DNA from: Flavobacterium quisquiliarum
Lineage (GTDB): Bacteria > Bacteroidota > Bacteroidia > Flavobacteriales > Flavobacteriaceae
DNA: 57,221 bases
Direction of reading: 5' to 3'
NCBI RefSeq assembly: GCF_019308285.1
Contig: NZ_WWEM01000033.1
Location: forward strand, 333,694-390,914
Both the position numbers and the translations under genes were made by a program. Below, one piece after another: positions 35,888-44,892 of this stretch (positions are counted from its first letter, which is position 1; each line of letters opens with the position of its first letter). The notes beneath the pieces were generated by a model. The model was not told the DNA's origin and did not search any database. It was given only the letters and a program-made list of their open reading frames with translations.

Positions 35888-35976
35888 ATGAATGTGCCAA
35901 TGAGAAAATTAGTTAATTAGATAATTTTCACATTTCCCAATTATCTAACTGACACATTGCCAAATTCTCTAATTTA
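35888..35976. repeat. Degenerate palindromic repeat between the CBS gene and nadK
   Basis: The gap is built from inverted copies of a motif like AATGTGnCA...TTAGATAATT. An inner hairpin has arms GAAAATTA (35904-35911) and TAATTTTC (35922-35929), flanked by AATGTG and CACATT. The right half (AATTATCTAACTGACACATTGCC) is a degenerate inverted copy of the left. It ends 7 nt before the nadK start. Confidence 0.6.
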
Positions 35977-35983
35977 ACAAAGA

Positions 35984-36868
35984 ATGAAAATAGCCATTTA
36001 CGGACAATATTATCAAAATAGCACAGAACCTATTATAAAAGACATTTTCATGTTCTTCAATTCCAACAATGTTGAAATGGTCATTGAAGAAAATTTCCTA
36101 AAAATGCTTTATGAAAAACAGCTTGTAAAAAAAGAATACAAAACTTTTTCTCCAAGCACTGCTTTAGATAATAGCTTTGAAATGCTTATTAGTATTGGTG
36201 GTGACGGTACTATTTTAAGAGCAGCAGCATTTGTTCGTAATTCTGGTGTTCCTTTATTAGGTATAAATGCTGGAAGATTAGGTTTTCTTGCCAAAGTACA
36301 AAAAGAGAACATCGATATTTTATTGCAATATGTTATCGATCAAAACTACACCACTTCAGAACGTACCTTATTAGGTTTAACGGCTGAACCCCAAAACGAA
36401 GCTTTTGAGGAACTTAATTTTGCTATGAATGAAGTTACCGTAAGTAGAAAAGACACTACTTCGATGATTACAGTGGAGACTTATTTAAACAATGAATATT
36501 TAAACTCATACTGGGCAGACGGACTAATCATCTCTACTCCAACCGGTTCTACAGGATATTCCTTAAGCTGTGGCGGACCAATATTAACTCCAGATGTAAA
36601 AAGTCTTGTAATTACGCCTATAGCTCCTCATAACTTAACCGCCAGACCACTTGTAATTCCGGATGATACTGAAATCACCTTAAGAGTTACAGGAAGAGAA
36701 GACCAATATTTGGTTTCTTTAGATTCGAGAATTTCTTCGGTAAAAAACGAGTCTATTTTAAAAATAAAAAAAACAGATTATAAAATTAAAATGGTCGAAA
36801 TTCCAGGTGAAACTTTCTTAAAAACCTTAAGAAACAAATTACTCTGGGGAGAGGATAAAAGAAATTAA
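35984..36868 (+). CDS. nadK: NAD kinase
   Basis: A 294-residue ATP-NAD kinase that makes NADP. The diphosphate-binding GGDG is at residues 72-75 (ISIGGDGTILRAA), followed by the NE-type motif 'FAMNEVTVSR' (about 146), and 'WADGLIISTPTGSTGYSLSCGGP' (about 178-200), and 'ITPIAPHNLTARPLVIP'. The length and all motifs are normal. It lies upstream of the DUF6089-uppS-bamA group, but a separate promoter at 36994-37023 shows that group need not depend on it. Confidence 0.97.
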   Translation: MKIAIYGQYYQNSTEPIIKDIFMFFNSNNVEMVIEENFLKMLYEKQLVKKEYKTFSPSTALDNSFEMLISIGGDGTILRAAAFVRNSGVPLLGINAGRLGFLAKVQKENIDILLQYVIDQNYTTSERTLLGLTAEPQNEAFEELNFAMNEVTVSRKDTTSMITVETYLNNEYLNSYWADGLIISTPTGSTGYSLSCGGPILTPDVKSLVITPIAPHNLTARPLVIPDDTEITLRVTGREDQYLVSLDSRISSVKNESILKIKKTDYKIKMVEIPGETFLKTLRNKLLWGEDKRN

Positions 36869-36993
36869 ACTCTTTTCTAATTCTCTACTATACGATAATG
36901 CCACATTTTCTCGTTCTGCATATAGTGAATCATCATTAAATGGCTCAAAATCATAACGTAAATTGAAAAAGAAGCACATTTAACTAAAGGAAC

Positions 36994-37023
36994 TTTGATT
37001 CGTATTGATAATTATTATATTTG
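36994..37023 (+). promoter_or_regulatory. Promoter of the DUF6089-uppS-bamA-ompH operon
   Basis: TTTG (36994-36997), 18 nt, then TATATTTG (37016-37023) is a complete Bacteroidetes promoter. The start codon at 37042 lies 18 nt after the -7 box, giving a very short leader. Confidence 0.8.
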
Positions 37024-37041
37024 CACGCAATTTTGAATTAA

Positions 37042-37731
37042 ATGAAGAAAATTTTTAATTTATTGTTATGTTTTTTCCCCCTTATTACACTAAATGCTCA
37101 GATCAATGAGCTTGGTGTTTTTCTTGGTGGAAGCAACTTTGTTGGCGATGTTGGCAAAACAACTTATATCGCTCCAGAAAAAATAGCTTTTGGTGTTCTT
37201 TATAAATGGAACAGAAGCCCAAGACATTCATGGAGATTTTCTTATACACAATCAGAAGTTTCTGGAAATGATTATAAATCGGAAGAAACAGGAAGAAACC
37301 AAAGAGGATATCGTTTTGACAACAATATAAAAGAGCTTTCTGCGGGATTAGAGTTTAACTTTTTTGATTTCAATCTGCACGATTATCACACAAAAATTAC
37401 ACCTTATGTATATTCGGGATTAAATTTCTTTATCTTCGACAACTTATATAGGTATACTGCAAGTCCGAATGAAATTTATTCTGAACATTCAAGCTCTCTT
37501 GCTATACCTTTTATATTAGGTATAAAATCGAACATAACACCGCGTTTCGTTTTGGGACTTGAAACAGGAGTACGTTATACTTTTACAGACAATATCGACG
37601 GAAGTAACCCTAATACAAGTAGTTCAAACATTTTAAAGTTTGGAAATTTAAATAATAATGACTGGTATGTTTTTTCAGGTGTTACCTTAACATACACCTT
37701 TGGAAAAAAACCTTGCTATTGCGCAGAATAA
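37042..37731 (+). CDS. DUF6089-family outer-membrane protein
   Basis: A 229-residue beta-barrel protein with signal peptide (cleavage after LNAQ, about 19). Features of the family are 'INELGVFLGGSNFVGDVG', 'FGVLYKWNRSPRHSWRFSYTQ', 'IKELSAGLEFNFFDFN' and the final 'YVFSGVTLTYTFGKKPCYC'. It is the first gene of an operon with uppS and bamA; this order is conserved in Bacteroidetes. The link to BamA suggests a role in outer-membrane biogenesis, which has not been shown. The uppS start follows the stop by 1 nt, so the two are translationally coupled. Confidence 0.82.
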   Translation: MKKIFNLLLCFFPLITLNAQINELGVFLGGSNFVGDVGKTTYIAPEKIAFGVLYKWNRSPRHSWRFSYTQSEVSGNDYKSEETGRNQRGYRFDNNIKELSAGLEFNFFDFNLHDYHTKITPYVYSGLNFFIFDNLYRYTASPNEIYSEHSSSLAIPFILGIKSNITPRFVLGLETGVRYTFTDNIDGSNPNTSSSNILKFGNLNNNDWYVFSGVTLTYTFGKKPCYCAE

Positions 37732-37732
37732 A

Positions 37733-38473
37733 ATGAATTTAATAGAATCAATAGATCACACAAACTTACCTAAACACCTAGCCATTATTATGGATGGTAA
37801 CGGACGATGGGCAAAACAACAAGGCTATCTTCGTGCGTTTGGACATGAAAATGGAACAAAATCTGTAAAAGAGATCATCAAAACTTCTGCTAAGCTGGGG
37901 ATTGAGTATCTAACCTTATATGCTTTCTCTACAGAAAACTGGAACCGCCCAAAACTTGAGGTTCAAGCATTAATGAAAATATTGATCAATTCTTTAAAAA
38001 AAGAGCTTGTTACTCTTCAAGAAAACAATATCCGCCTCAATGCAATTGGAAATCTTGACAAATTGCCAAAAACAGCCCAAAAAGAACTTTTGGATGTTAT
38101 GGAAAAAACTAAAGACAATTCTCGACTAACACTAACTCTTGCTCTAAGCTATGGATCTAGAGAAGAACTGGTAAGTGCTGTAAAGGCAATAAGTGATAAA
38201 GTTAAAAATAATATAATTTCAATAGACACTATTGACGATTCAATTATAAATGAGCATCTTTACACGCAAAATTTACCAGACGTAGATTTATTAATACGAA
38301 CAAGTGGAGAACATAGAATAAGTAATTTTTTGCTTTGGCAAATTGCCTATGCAGAATTGTATTTTACTAATGTCTTGTGGCCAGACTTTAAAGACCAAGA
38401 TTTATATGAGGCTATTATTAGTTATCAAAAAAGAGAACGTAGATTTGGAAAAACCAGTGAACAAATTAAATAA
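37733..38473 (+). CDS. uppS: Isoprenyl (undecaprenyl) diphosphate synthase
   Basis: A 246-residue cis-prenyltransferase that makes the C55 lipid carrier for peptidoglycan and surface glycans. The start at 37733 fits the family ('NLPKHLAIIMDGNGRWAKQQ', catalytic Asp21). Visible are 'YLTLYAFSTENWNRPKLEV', 'LTLALSYGSREELV', and 'DVDLLIRTSGEHRISNFLLWQIAYAELYF', all near-invariant. A longer reading from 37700 would overlap the DUF6089 gene. The bamA start is 7 nt after its stop. Confidence 0.97.
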   Translation: MNLIESIDHTNLPKHLAIIMDGNGRWAKQQGYLRAFGHENGTKSVKEIIKTSAKLGIEYLTLYAFSTENWNRPKLEVQALMKILINSLKKELVTLQENNIRLNAIGNLDKLPKTAQKELLDVMEKTKDNSRLTLTLALSYGSREELVSAVKAISDKVKNNIISIDTIDDSIINEHLYTQNLPDVDLLIRTSGEHRISNFLLWQIAYAELYFTNVLWPDFKDQDLYEAIISYQKRERRFGKTSEQIK

Positions 38474-38480
38474 TTTTTTA

Positions 38481-41144
38481 GTGTTGCAAAAAAAAATACA
38501 AATAGTCCTTACCCTCCTAATGCTGGGTAGTTTTTCACAAATTAAAGCACAAGAAAGAGTTCCTTTTGATCAAGGGAAAAAATATATCCTAGCCAAAGTT
38601 TCCGTAGTTGGTAAAATAAGCTTCAATGAACAAACCGTTGTAACCTTTTCGGGCCTTCAAAAAGGTCAGGAAATCACGGTTCCTGGAGAAGAAATTAGTA
38701 GTGCAATTAAAAAATTAGGTAAACTTGGTTTATTTGATGAAATTGCTTTTTACGTTAATAAAATAGAACAAGATAGTATCTATCTAGATTTAGATATTAT
38801 CGAACTTCCTAAATTGAATGAAGTAAAATTTGTTGGAGTTAAGAAGGGTAAAGTTGAAGGTTTAATTAAAGATAACAACCTGACTAAGAACAAAATAGTC
38901 AATGAAAATCTAATTACAACCACTAAAAATTATATTGAAAATAAATATAAAAAAGACGGTTTCTATAATACAAAAGTTACTATTACAACTACCCCTGACA
39001 CCATTGCAGGGAATCAAGTAAACATGCTTGTTAGAGTTGACAAGGGAGATAAAGTAAAAATCAGCAATATTGACTTCATTGGAAACAAACAACTTACAGG
39101 TAGTCAATTGCGTTCTGCAATGAAAGATACTAAACAGAAAAACTTTATTCGCGTTTTTAAAGCATCTAAGTTTATTCCTGAAAAATATAAAACAGATTTA
39201 GAAAAAGTAATCGCTGCCTATAAAGAAAAAGGATATCGTGATGCTCGTATTATTTATGATTCTGTTAAGTATAATAAACAAAAAAATACGCTTGCCATTA
39301 AGATTAATGTAGAAGAAGGTAATAAATACTACTTTGGTAATATTAAATTCTTAGGTAATACTGTTTATTCAGACCGCCTTTTAAACAGTTATTTAGGAAT
39401 CAAAAAAGGAGAAACTTATAATGGCGTTTTACTAGAAAAAAGAATTGCTGATAAGTCTAAACCAGATGCTGAAGATATCACCAATTTATACCAAAATAAC
39501 GGTTATTTATTCTCAAATATTAATGCTGTAGAGGTTAAAACTGTAAATGACACAATCGATTTTGAGATTAGAGTAACAGAAGGTCCAATAGCATATTTCA
39601 ACAAAATTACTGTTGTTGGAAATGACAAAACAAATGACCACGTTATTTATCGTGAATTAAGAACTAAACCAGGAGAAAAGTATAGTAAAGAACAACTCGT
39701 ACGAACTATTCGTGAGATTGGACAATTAGGATTCTTTGACCCTGAGGCAATTGATCCAAAATTCAAAAATGTAGATGCTGGAGCAGGAACTGTTGATATC
39801 GAATATAATGTTGTAGAAAAAGGATCCAGCCAAGTTGAGCTCCAAGGAGGTTACGGTGGTGGAGGTTTCATTGGAACATTAGGACTTTCATTTAACAACT
39901 TCTCGGCCAGAAAACTCTTTGACAAAGAGGCATATAAGCCTTTACCAATGGGAGACGGACAAAAAGTTGCTTTACGTTTACAAGGAAGTACTTATTTCCA
40001 AACCTATAGTTTATCATTCTCTGAGCCTTGGTTTGGAGGAAAGAAACCTGTACAATTTAGTTCTTCTATTTCATACAGTAAGCAATTTCTTAACAATTAC
40101 ATTACTAGAACCGTTGATAGAAGCAAAAGTTTTAATATTTTTACAGTTCAAGTTGGTTTAGCAAAAAGGTTAACTGTACCTGATGACTACTTTGTATTAT
40201 CACAATCAGTAAGTTATCAGCATTATGATTTGAACAATTACAACACAGGTTTATTTACCTTTGGTAATGGTGCATCAAGAAACTTAGCATATACAATTGG
40301 AATTTCAAGAAGTAATAAAGGGGTTAACCCAATATTCCCAACTTACGGTTCTGAATTCAGTATTTCTGCTAAAGTGACACCTCCTTATTCATTATTTAAT
40401 GGAATTGATTACAGTGATTTAAAAAATCAAAAAGAGTATAAAAGACAATATACTGGTACTAATGGATATGATGATTTTGGTCAACCTCTTAATAATGGTG
40501 ACTATATCAAAACCGACACACAAGGAAGAGTATCAAGCGTTGGATCAGATTATGCAAGTGCCGATACAGATGTATCTAAAGTCGATCAGAAAAAATACAA
40601 TTGGTTAGAATATTATAAAGTTAAATTTAAAGGAGATTGGTATACTAAAGTTTATGGAAAATTAGTATTAAGAACCCTTACAGAATTTGGTTTCTTAGGA
40701 GCTTATAATCAAGATAGAGGTGTAATTCCGTTTGAACGTTTTTACTTAGGAGGAGATGGTATGGCAAACTACTCAATGGATGGTAGAGAGACTATCCAGT
40801 TGAGAGGTTACCCAAACAACTCTTTAACTCCTGTAAATTCTAATGGAGATCCAATTGGAGCAACTATTTATAATAAATTCTCTATGGAATTACGTTACCC
40901 AATTACACTAAAAGCATCAGCTTCTATTTATGCTTTAACATTCTTAGAGGCAGGTTCATCATATCCAACGTTTAAAGATTATAATCCGTTTGATTTGAGC
41001 CGTTCGGCTGGTGCTGGTTTACGTGTATTTATGCCTGCATTTGGATTGTTAGGTATTGACTTTGGTTACGGATTTGATGCGCTTCCTGGACAAACAAAAG
41101 CTAATGGCTGGGAAACACACTTTATTATTGGACAACAATTTTAG
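38481..41144 (+). CDS. bamA: BamA outer-membrane protein assembly factor
   Basis: An Omp85 protein of 887 residues that inserts beta-barrels into the outer membrane. A signal peptide ends in IKAQ near residue 24. Five POTRA domains follow up to about residue 420, with repeats such as 'VSVVGKISFNEQTV' and 'IKFLGNTVYSDRLLNSYLGIKKGE'. The barrel includes the conserved lid motif 'IQLRGYPNN' and ends in aromatic 'HFIIGQQF'. No ATG lies near the signal peptide in frame; GTG at 38481 (or TTG at 38484) is the likely start. The ATG at 38343 would bury about 130 nt inside uppS and is rejected. Confidence 0.95.
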   Translation: MLQKKIQIVLTLLMLGSFSQIKAQERVPFDQGKKYILAKVSVVGKISFNEQTVVTFSGLQKGQEITVPGEEISSAIKKLGKLGLFDEIAFYVNKIEQDSIYLDLDIIELPKLNEVKFVGVKKGKVEGLIKDNNLTKNKIVNENLITTTKNYIENKYKKDGFYNTKVTITTTPDTIAGNQVNMLVRVDKGDKVKISNIDFIGNKQLTGSQLRSAMKDTKQKNFIRVFKASKFIPEKYKTDLEKVIAAYKEKGYRDARIIYDSVKYNKQKNTLAIKINVEEGNKYYFGNIKFLGNTVYSDRLLNSYLGIKKGETYNGVLLEKRIADKSKPDAEDITNLYQNNGYLFSNINAVEVKTVNDTIDFEIRVTEGPIAYFNKITVVGNDKTNDHVIYRELRTKPGEKYSKEQLVRTIREIGQLGFFDPEAIDPKFKNVDAGAGTVDIEYNVVEKGSSQVELQGGYGGGGFIGTLGLSFNNFSARKLFDKEAYKPLPMGDGQKVALRLQGSTYFQTYSLSFSEPWFGGKKPVQFSSSISYSKQFLNNYITRTVDRSKSFNIFTVQVGLAKRLTVPDDYFVLSQSVSYQHYDLNNYNTGLFTFGNGASRNLAYTIGISRSNKGVNPIFPTYGSEFSISAKVTPPYSLFNGIDYSDLKNQKEYKRQYTGTNGYDDFGQPLNNGDYIKTDTQGRVSSVGSDYASADTDVSKVDQKKYNWLEYYKVKFKGDWYTKVYGKLVLRTLTEFGFLGAYNQDRGVIPFERFYLGGDGMANYSMDGRETIQLRGYPNNSLTPVNSNGDPIGATIYNKFSMELRYPITLKASASIYALTFLEAGSSYPTFKDYNPFDLSRSAGAGLRVFMPAFGLLGIDFGYGFDALPGQTKANGWETHFIIGQQF

Positions 41145-41186
41145 AGAAATAGCGTTTGGTTAAAAATCATCAAATAAAGTTATGTT

Positions 41187-42209
41187 ATGAGAAAACAATT
41201 TTTATTTATATTTTTAGCCTTGATTGTAGCAAATACAAGTCAGGCACAAGGTAAGACGACTAGAATTGGCTACATCGACATGGAATATATTTTAGAAAAT
41301 GTTTCCGATTATAAAGAAGCTAAATCCCAGTTAGAGCAAAAAGCTCAGAAGTGGAAACAAGAAGTTGAGGCTAAAAAATTAAATATAAATACACTGAAGG
41401 AAAGCTTAAAAACAGAAAAAGCTTTACTTACAAAAGAATTAATTGAAGAGAGAGAAACTGAAATTAAGTTTCTTGAACAAGAAATGATGGATTACCAGCA
41501 GAAACAATTTGGTGCTGATGGTAATTTGATGAGACAAAAAGCAGCTTTGGCTAAGCCAATTCAGGATCAAGTTTTTACTGCTGTCCAAGATATTGCAGAA
41601 GCTAAAAATTATGATTTTATTTTTGACAAATCATCAGATCTTACAATGCTTTTCAGCAACAAAAGATTTGACATCAGTGATCAGGTTTTAAGAGTTTTAA
41701 ATCGTACAGAAAAGCGTGAGCAGCTTTCTAAAAAACAATTAAAAGAGCAGGAAGCAAAAGAGAATCTGGAAAATGCAATAGACGAAAACCCAGCAATGGC
41801 AGAACGTCAAAAAGCTCTTGATGAGAAAAAAGCGGCTAGAGAAAAACTAATTCAAGATCGAAAATTGGAGCAGGAAGCTAAGAAAAAGGAATATGAAGAT
41901 CGACGTAACGCTTTAGCAGCTGAAAGAGAGGCTAAAAAAAATGGCACGGTTTCTGAAACAGCTAAAACAACAGCGCCTGCAACAACAGAAGCAGTTAAAA
42001 CAAATACAACTGCCAAACCTGCTGCAACTGGAACAGAGCAAACAACAACTGCTGATCCAGCTATGACAAAAGCAGAAGAAAGACAGATGCTTTATGAACA
42101 GCGCAAAAAAGAGTTAGAAGAAAAAAGAAAGAAAATTTTAGAAGAGAGAGAAGCTGCTAAAAAAGCAAAAGAAGCCGAATCACAAAAAACAAATACGACC
42201 AATAATTAA
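41187..42209 (+). CDS. OmpH/Skp-like chaperone with long coiled C-terminal extension
   Basis: A 340-residue exported protein; signal peptide to SQAQ (about 21). Residues about 25-175 are an OmpH/Skp domain ('RIGYIDMEYILENVSDYKEAKSQLEQKAQ', '...ALAKPIQDQVFTAVQDIAEAKNYDFIFDKSSDLTMLFSNKRFDIS'). Beyond it are charged helices rich in Lys, Glu and Arg (about 180-255), a Thr/Ala/Pro-rich linker (about 256-295) and another charged helix (about 296-335). Typical Skp is about 160 residues, so the tail is an addition. It lies 42 nt after bamA and 14 nt before a normal-length ompH. Confidence 0.9.
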   Translation: MRKQFLFIFLALIVANTSQAQGKTTRIGYIDMEYILENVSDYKEAKSQLEQKAQKWKQEVEAKKLNINTLKESLKTEKALLTKELIEERETEIKFLEQEMMDYQQKQFGADGNLMRQKAALAKPIQDQVFTAVQDIAEAKNYDFIFDKSSDLTMLFSNKRFDISDQVLRVLNRTEKREQLSKKQLKEQEAKENLENAIDENPAMAERQKALDEKKAAREKLIQDRKLEQEAKKKEYEDRRNALAAEREAKKNGTVSETAKTTAPATTEAVKTNTTAKPAATGTEQTTTADPAMTKAEERQMLYEQRKKELEEKRKKILEEREAAKKAKEAESQKTNTTNN

Positions 42210-42223
42210 TTAATATTTTAAAA

Positions 42224-42727
42224 ATGATGAAACAAATCAAAACTTTACTAATTGCTGCAATTCTAATTTTAGGAGCAAGTAACACAATGAACGCACAAGC
42301 GAAGGTAGCTCATGTTGATGTCAGCGAGATTATGTCGAAAATGCCTGCTATGCTAGATGCTCAAAATCAGCTGCAAAAATTAAGTGGAACATATGATGCT
42401 GAATACAAAAAGATGGTTGATGAATATCAAGTAAAAATCAAAAAGTATGAGGCAGAAGCTGCTACAGTAACTGATGCTGTTAACGGTGAGCGTTCTAAAG
42501 AAGTTCAAGATATGCAAAAAAGAATTGTTGATTACAGAGACAATGCACAAAAAGAACTACAACAAAAAGAAACTGATATTGTAAAACCTTTGATGGAAAA
42601 AGTAAAAAATTCTATCCAAAAAGTTGGAAAAGCTAAAGGTTTCCAATACATCTTAGACGGTTCTACTTTATTATTAGCTGATGGTCCAAACATCACTGCT
42701 GACGTTAAAAAAGATTTAGGATTCTAA
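42224..42727 (+). CDS. OmpH/Skp-like periplasmic chaperone
   Basis: A 167-residue protein of standard OmpH/Skp length. A signal peptide (to MNAQA, about 25) precedes 'VAHVDVSEIMSKMPAMLDAQNQLQKLSGTYDAEYKKMVDEYQ', a helical-tentacle region and the C-terminal 'AKGFQYILDGSTLLLADGPNITADVKKDLGF'. Skp trimers hold unfolded outer-membrane proteins on their way to BamA, matching the neighbour bamA. It is the last gene of the operon, followed by a strong terminator. Confidence 0.93.
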   Translation: MMKQIKTLLIAAILILGASNTMNAQAKVAHVDVSEIMSKMPAMLDAQNQLQKLSGTYDAEYKKMVDEYQVKIKKYEAEAATVTDAVNGERSKEVQDMQKRIVDYRDNAQKELQQKETDIVKPLMEKVKNSIQKVGKAKGFQYILDGSTLLLADGPNITADVKKDLGF

Positions 42728-42750
42728 GAAACCTAAAAAATCAAAAAATC

Positions 42751-42787
42751 AACTGTTCAATTCTACAAAATTGAGCAGTTTTTTTTT
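42751..42787 (+). terminator. Terminator after the second ompH
   Basis: AACTGTTCAATT and AATTGAGCAGTT pair over 12 bp with one G-U pair and a 6-nt loop, followed by a long T run. It closes the bamA-ompH operon. Confidence 0.9.
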
Positions 42788-42866
42788 ACAAAAAATTAAA
42801 ATAAATCTTCTACATAATTTGAAGAATTGAATTAACTTAGAGTAACAAATTTTATCTAAAAAATAG

Positions 42867-42874
42867 TAATTTTG
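42867..42874 (+). promoter_or_regulatory. Candidate -7 box directly at the murI start
   Basis: TAATTTTG ends 4 nt before the ATG at 42879, so a transcript starting the usual 5-7 nt downstream would have almost no leader. No good TTG is seen at the proper upstream distance. Confidence 0.35.
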
Positions 42875-42878
42875 CTTT

Positions 42879-43655
42879 ATGACAAACAATAATCCTATAG
42901 GCGTTTTTGATTCTGGTATTGGCGGAACTTCCATCTGGAGCGCTATTCACGATCTTCTTCCAAATGAAAAAACCATTTACCTGGCTGACAGCAAAAATGC
43001 TCCTTACGGTCAGAAAACTAAGGACGAAATTGTCGCATTAAGCAAAAAAAATGTAGAGTTTTTGCTTGAAAATAATTGCAAACTAATTGTTGTTGCCTGC
43101 AATACTGCAACAACAAATGCCATACGAGAGCTGCGCGCAGATTACGATATTCCGTTTGTTGGAATCGAGCCTGCAATTAAGCCTGCCGCTAATAATTCGC
43201 AGACACAAGTAATTGGAATCTTGGCTACAAAGGGAACACTAAACAGTGAGTTGTTTAACAAAACTGCCGAAATGTTTCAGAATACCAAAATAATAGAACA
43301 AGTTGGTTATGGACTTGTACAACTTATTGAAGATGGCAATTTATACTCTCCAGAAATGACACAGCTTTTGGAGTCTTATCTGAAACCAATGGTCGACGCC
43401 AATATCGATTATCTGGTTTTAGGATGCAGTCATTACCCGTATTTAATTCCTCAAATAAAAAAAATTATTCCAGATCATATTAAGATTATTGATTCTGGCG
43501 AGGCTGTAGCCAGACAAACAAAAAACCTACTTCAAGACAAAGTAGGCTTTTCAGAAATTAAACAAAATGATCCGATTTTTTATGTCAATTCAGACCCAAA
43601 AGTGCTTGAGTCTATCTTAGAATACAAATATCCTGTTATTAAAAAAGACTTTTAA
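42879..43655 (+). CDS. murI: Glutamate racemase
   Basis: A 258-residue enzyme that makes D-glutamate for peptidoglycan. The start fits the family (PIGVFDSGIGG with Asp11-Ser12). The two catalytic Cys are Cys74 in VVACNTATTNA and Cys183 in LGCSHYPYLIP. 'YLADSKNAPYGQKTKDEI' is another signature. Its stop codon is 1 nt from that of the convergent beta-barrel gene, with no terminator between them, so antisense overlap of the two transcripts is expected. Confidence 0.96.
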   Translation: MTNNNPIGVFDSGIGGTSIWSAIHDLLPNEKTIYLADSKNAPYGQKTKDEIVALSKKNVEFLLENNCKLIVVACNTATTNAIRELRADYDIPFVGIEPAIKPAANNSQTQVIGILATKGTLNSELFNKTAEMFQNTKIIEQVGYGLVQLIEDGNLYSPEMTQLLESYLKPMVDANIDYLVLGCSHYPYLIPQIKKIIPDHIKIIDSGEAVARQTKNLLQDKVGFSEIKQNDPIFYVNSDPKVLESILEYKYPVIKKDF

Positions 43656-43656
43656 T

Positions 43657-44892
43657 TTATTCAATTTTTCGTTTGACAAACCAAATTCCGTCCAACGTTA
43701 AATTAAGTGATATTTTATGGTAGTTTTCTTTTATGAGATCATTTGCTATTCTTCCTTTTTGACCATATGAATATGAAATATTTAAGGACGAAAAAGTATT
43801 ATCAATAGGCAGATTTAAACCCAATGAAAATGATGCATTATTAACACGATGTGCATCAACTTCAAGATAACCTGTATCATAACTCACACCTGCTGCATAC
43901 CCTACTCTATCCCAATATTTTCGGGCATTCTTTCTAGAACTGTACGTAAATCCAGCTGCGAAACGATCTTGATTCACAAAATTACCATACAAATCAGATT
44001 GTTTTGTATCCTGCCAAAAACTTCGCTCGTAATCTAGAGTAAAACTCAAATTATTTTTAAATCGCTTATTTAAACCAATACCTATTTCTAAAGGCATGTA
44101 GTAATCATCTGTATCAGATGCCACATCAGATTCAATTGTAGATGTTACTCCATCGGCAATTGCTGCTACAGATTGTACTTTAGAAGCTTTAATTTTCGAA
44201 GGAACCTTAAGTGTTGTTCCAATTGTAAAAGTTGAATCGATTTTATATTGCGCGCCCAATGTAGCACGTACTCCACTATAATCTGTTTTTTTATTAATTG
44301 TGGTAAGAGTACTTCCAACTTGAAAAGTACGATCATCAACCGTATTCCCAAAAAGAACAGTTGCAGTTGCTCCCAGTGTGAATTTTTTACCCACTCGATA
44401 TCCATACGAAAAATCCAAGCTGTTTAATCCACCTGATCCTTCTGCTGTAAGATAATAATATTCCTGGCCATCCATTATTGGCAGTTTTAAATTTGAAATT
44501 TTAAACGTCGAACTAGAATAAGGACGAAGAGAAAGACTAAATGCTGATTTCTTAGTAACAGGAAATGCAAATGCCAAATGTGAAAACTGAAAATTATTTC
44601 GACTTTCTTTACGTGAACCACTTTGATAAGTAGTTGCAATTGCCTTTCCCCCTATATCAAACAAAAAGTGATTTTGATACATAAAACCTAAAGAAGCTGG
44701 ATTTAAATTATTGATAAAACTATCTGACGGCAAAGCAATTCCTGAAGAACCAATAGAAGGCAGATAACCAAAATCTGAATCATATAAACTTCCAACACCA
44801 TACAATGAATAAGGCGAGCTCGATATACTTTGAGAAAAAGAAGTCAGCGACATCAATATGAAGCAGCTCCATAAAACAATTTTATTTTTCAT
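43657..44892 (-). CDS. Putative outer-membrane beta-barrel protein
   Basis: A 411-residue exported protein; signal peptide to SFSQ (about 21). The sequence resembles the OMPP1/FadL/TodX-like or PorV-like barrel group: 'SSPYSLYGVGSLYDSDFGYLPSIGSSGIALPSDSFINNLNPASLGFM' at the start, alternating aromatic beta strands, and 'SINLTLDGIWFVKRK' at the end. It overlaps the DUF4270 stop by one nucleotide (TAATG), so the two are translationally coupled and probably work together at the outer membrane. The cargo is unknown. Confidence 0.75.
   Translation of the reverse strand: MKNKIVLWSCFILMSLTSFSQSISSSPYSLYGVGSLYDSDFGYLPSIGSSGIALPSDSFINNLNPASLGFMYQNHFLFDIGGKAIATTYQSGSRKESRNNFQFSHLAFAFPVTKKSAFSLSLRPYSSSTFKISNLKLPIMDGQEYYYLTAEGSGGLNSLDFSYGYRVGKKFTLGATATVLFGNTVDDRTFQVGSTLTTINKKTDYSGVRATLGAQYKIDSTFTIGTTLKVPSKIKASKVQSVAAIADGVTSTIESDVASDTDDYYMPLEIGIGLNKRFKNNLSFTLDYERSFWQDTKQSDLYGNFVNQDRFAAGFTYSSRKNARKYWDRVGYAAGVSYDTGYLEVDAHRVNNASFSLGLNLPIDNTFSSLNISYSYGQKGRIANDLIKENYHKISLNLTLDGIWFVKRKIE

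Noticed and set aside
38343..38480. ATG at 38343 as the BamA start
   Set aside because: It would place about 46 residues inside uppS before the signal peptide; GTG at 38481 fits better.
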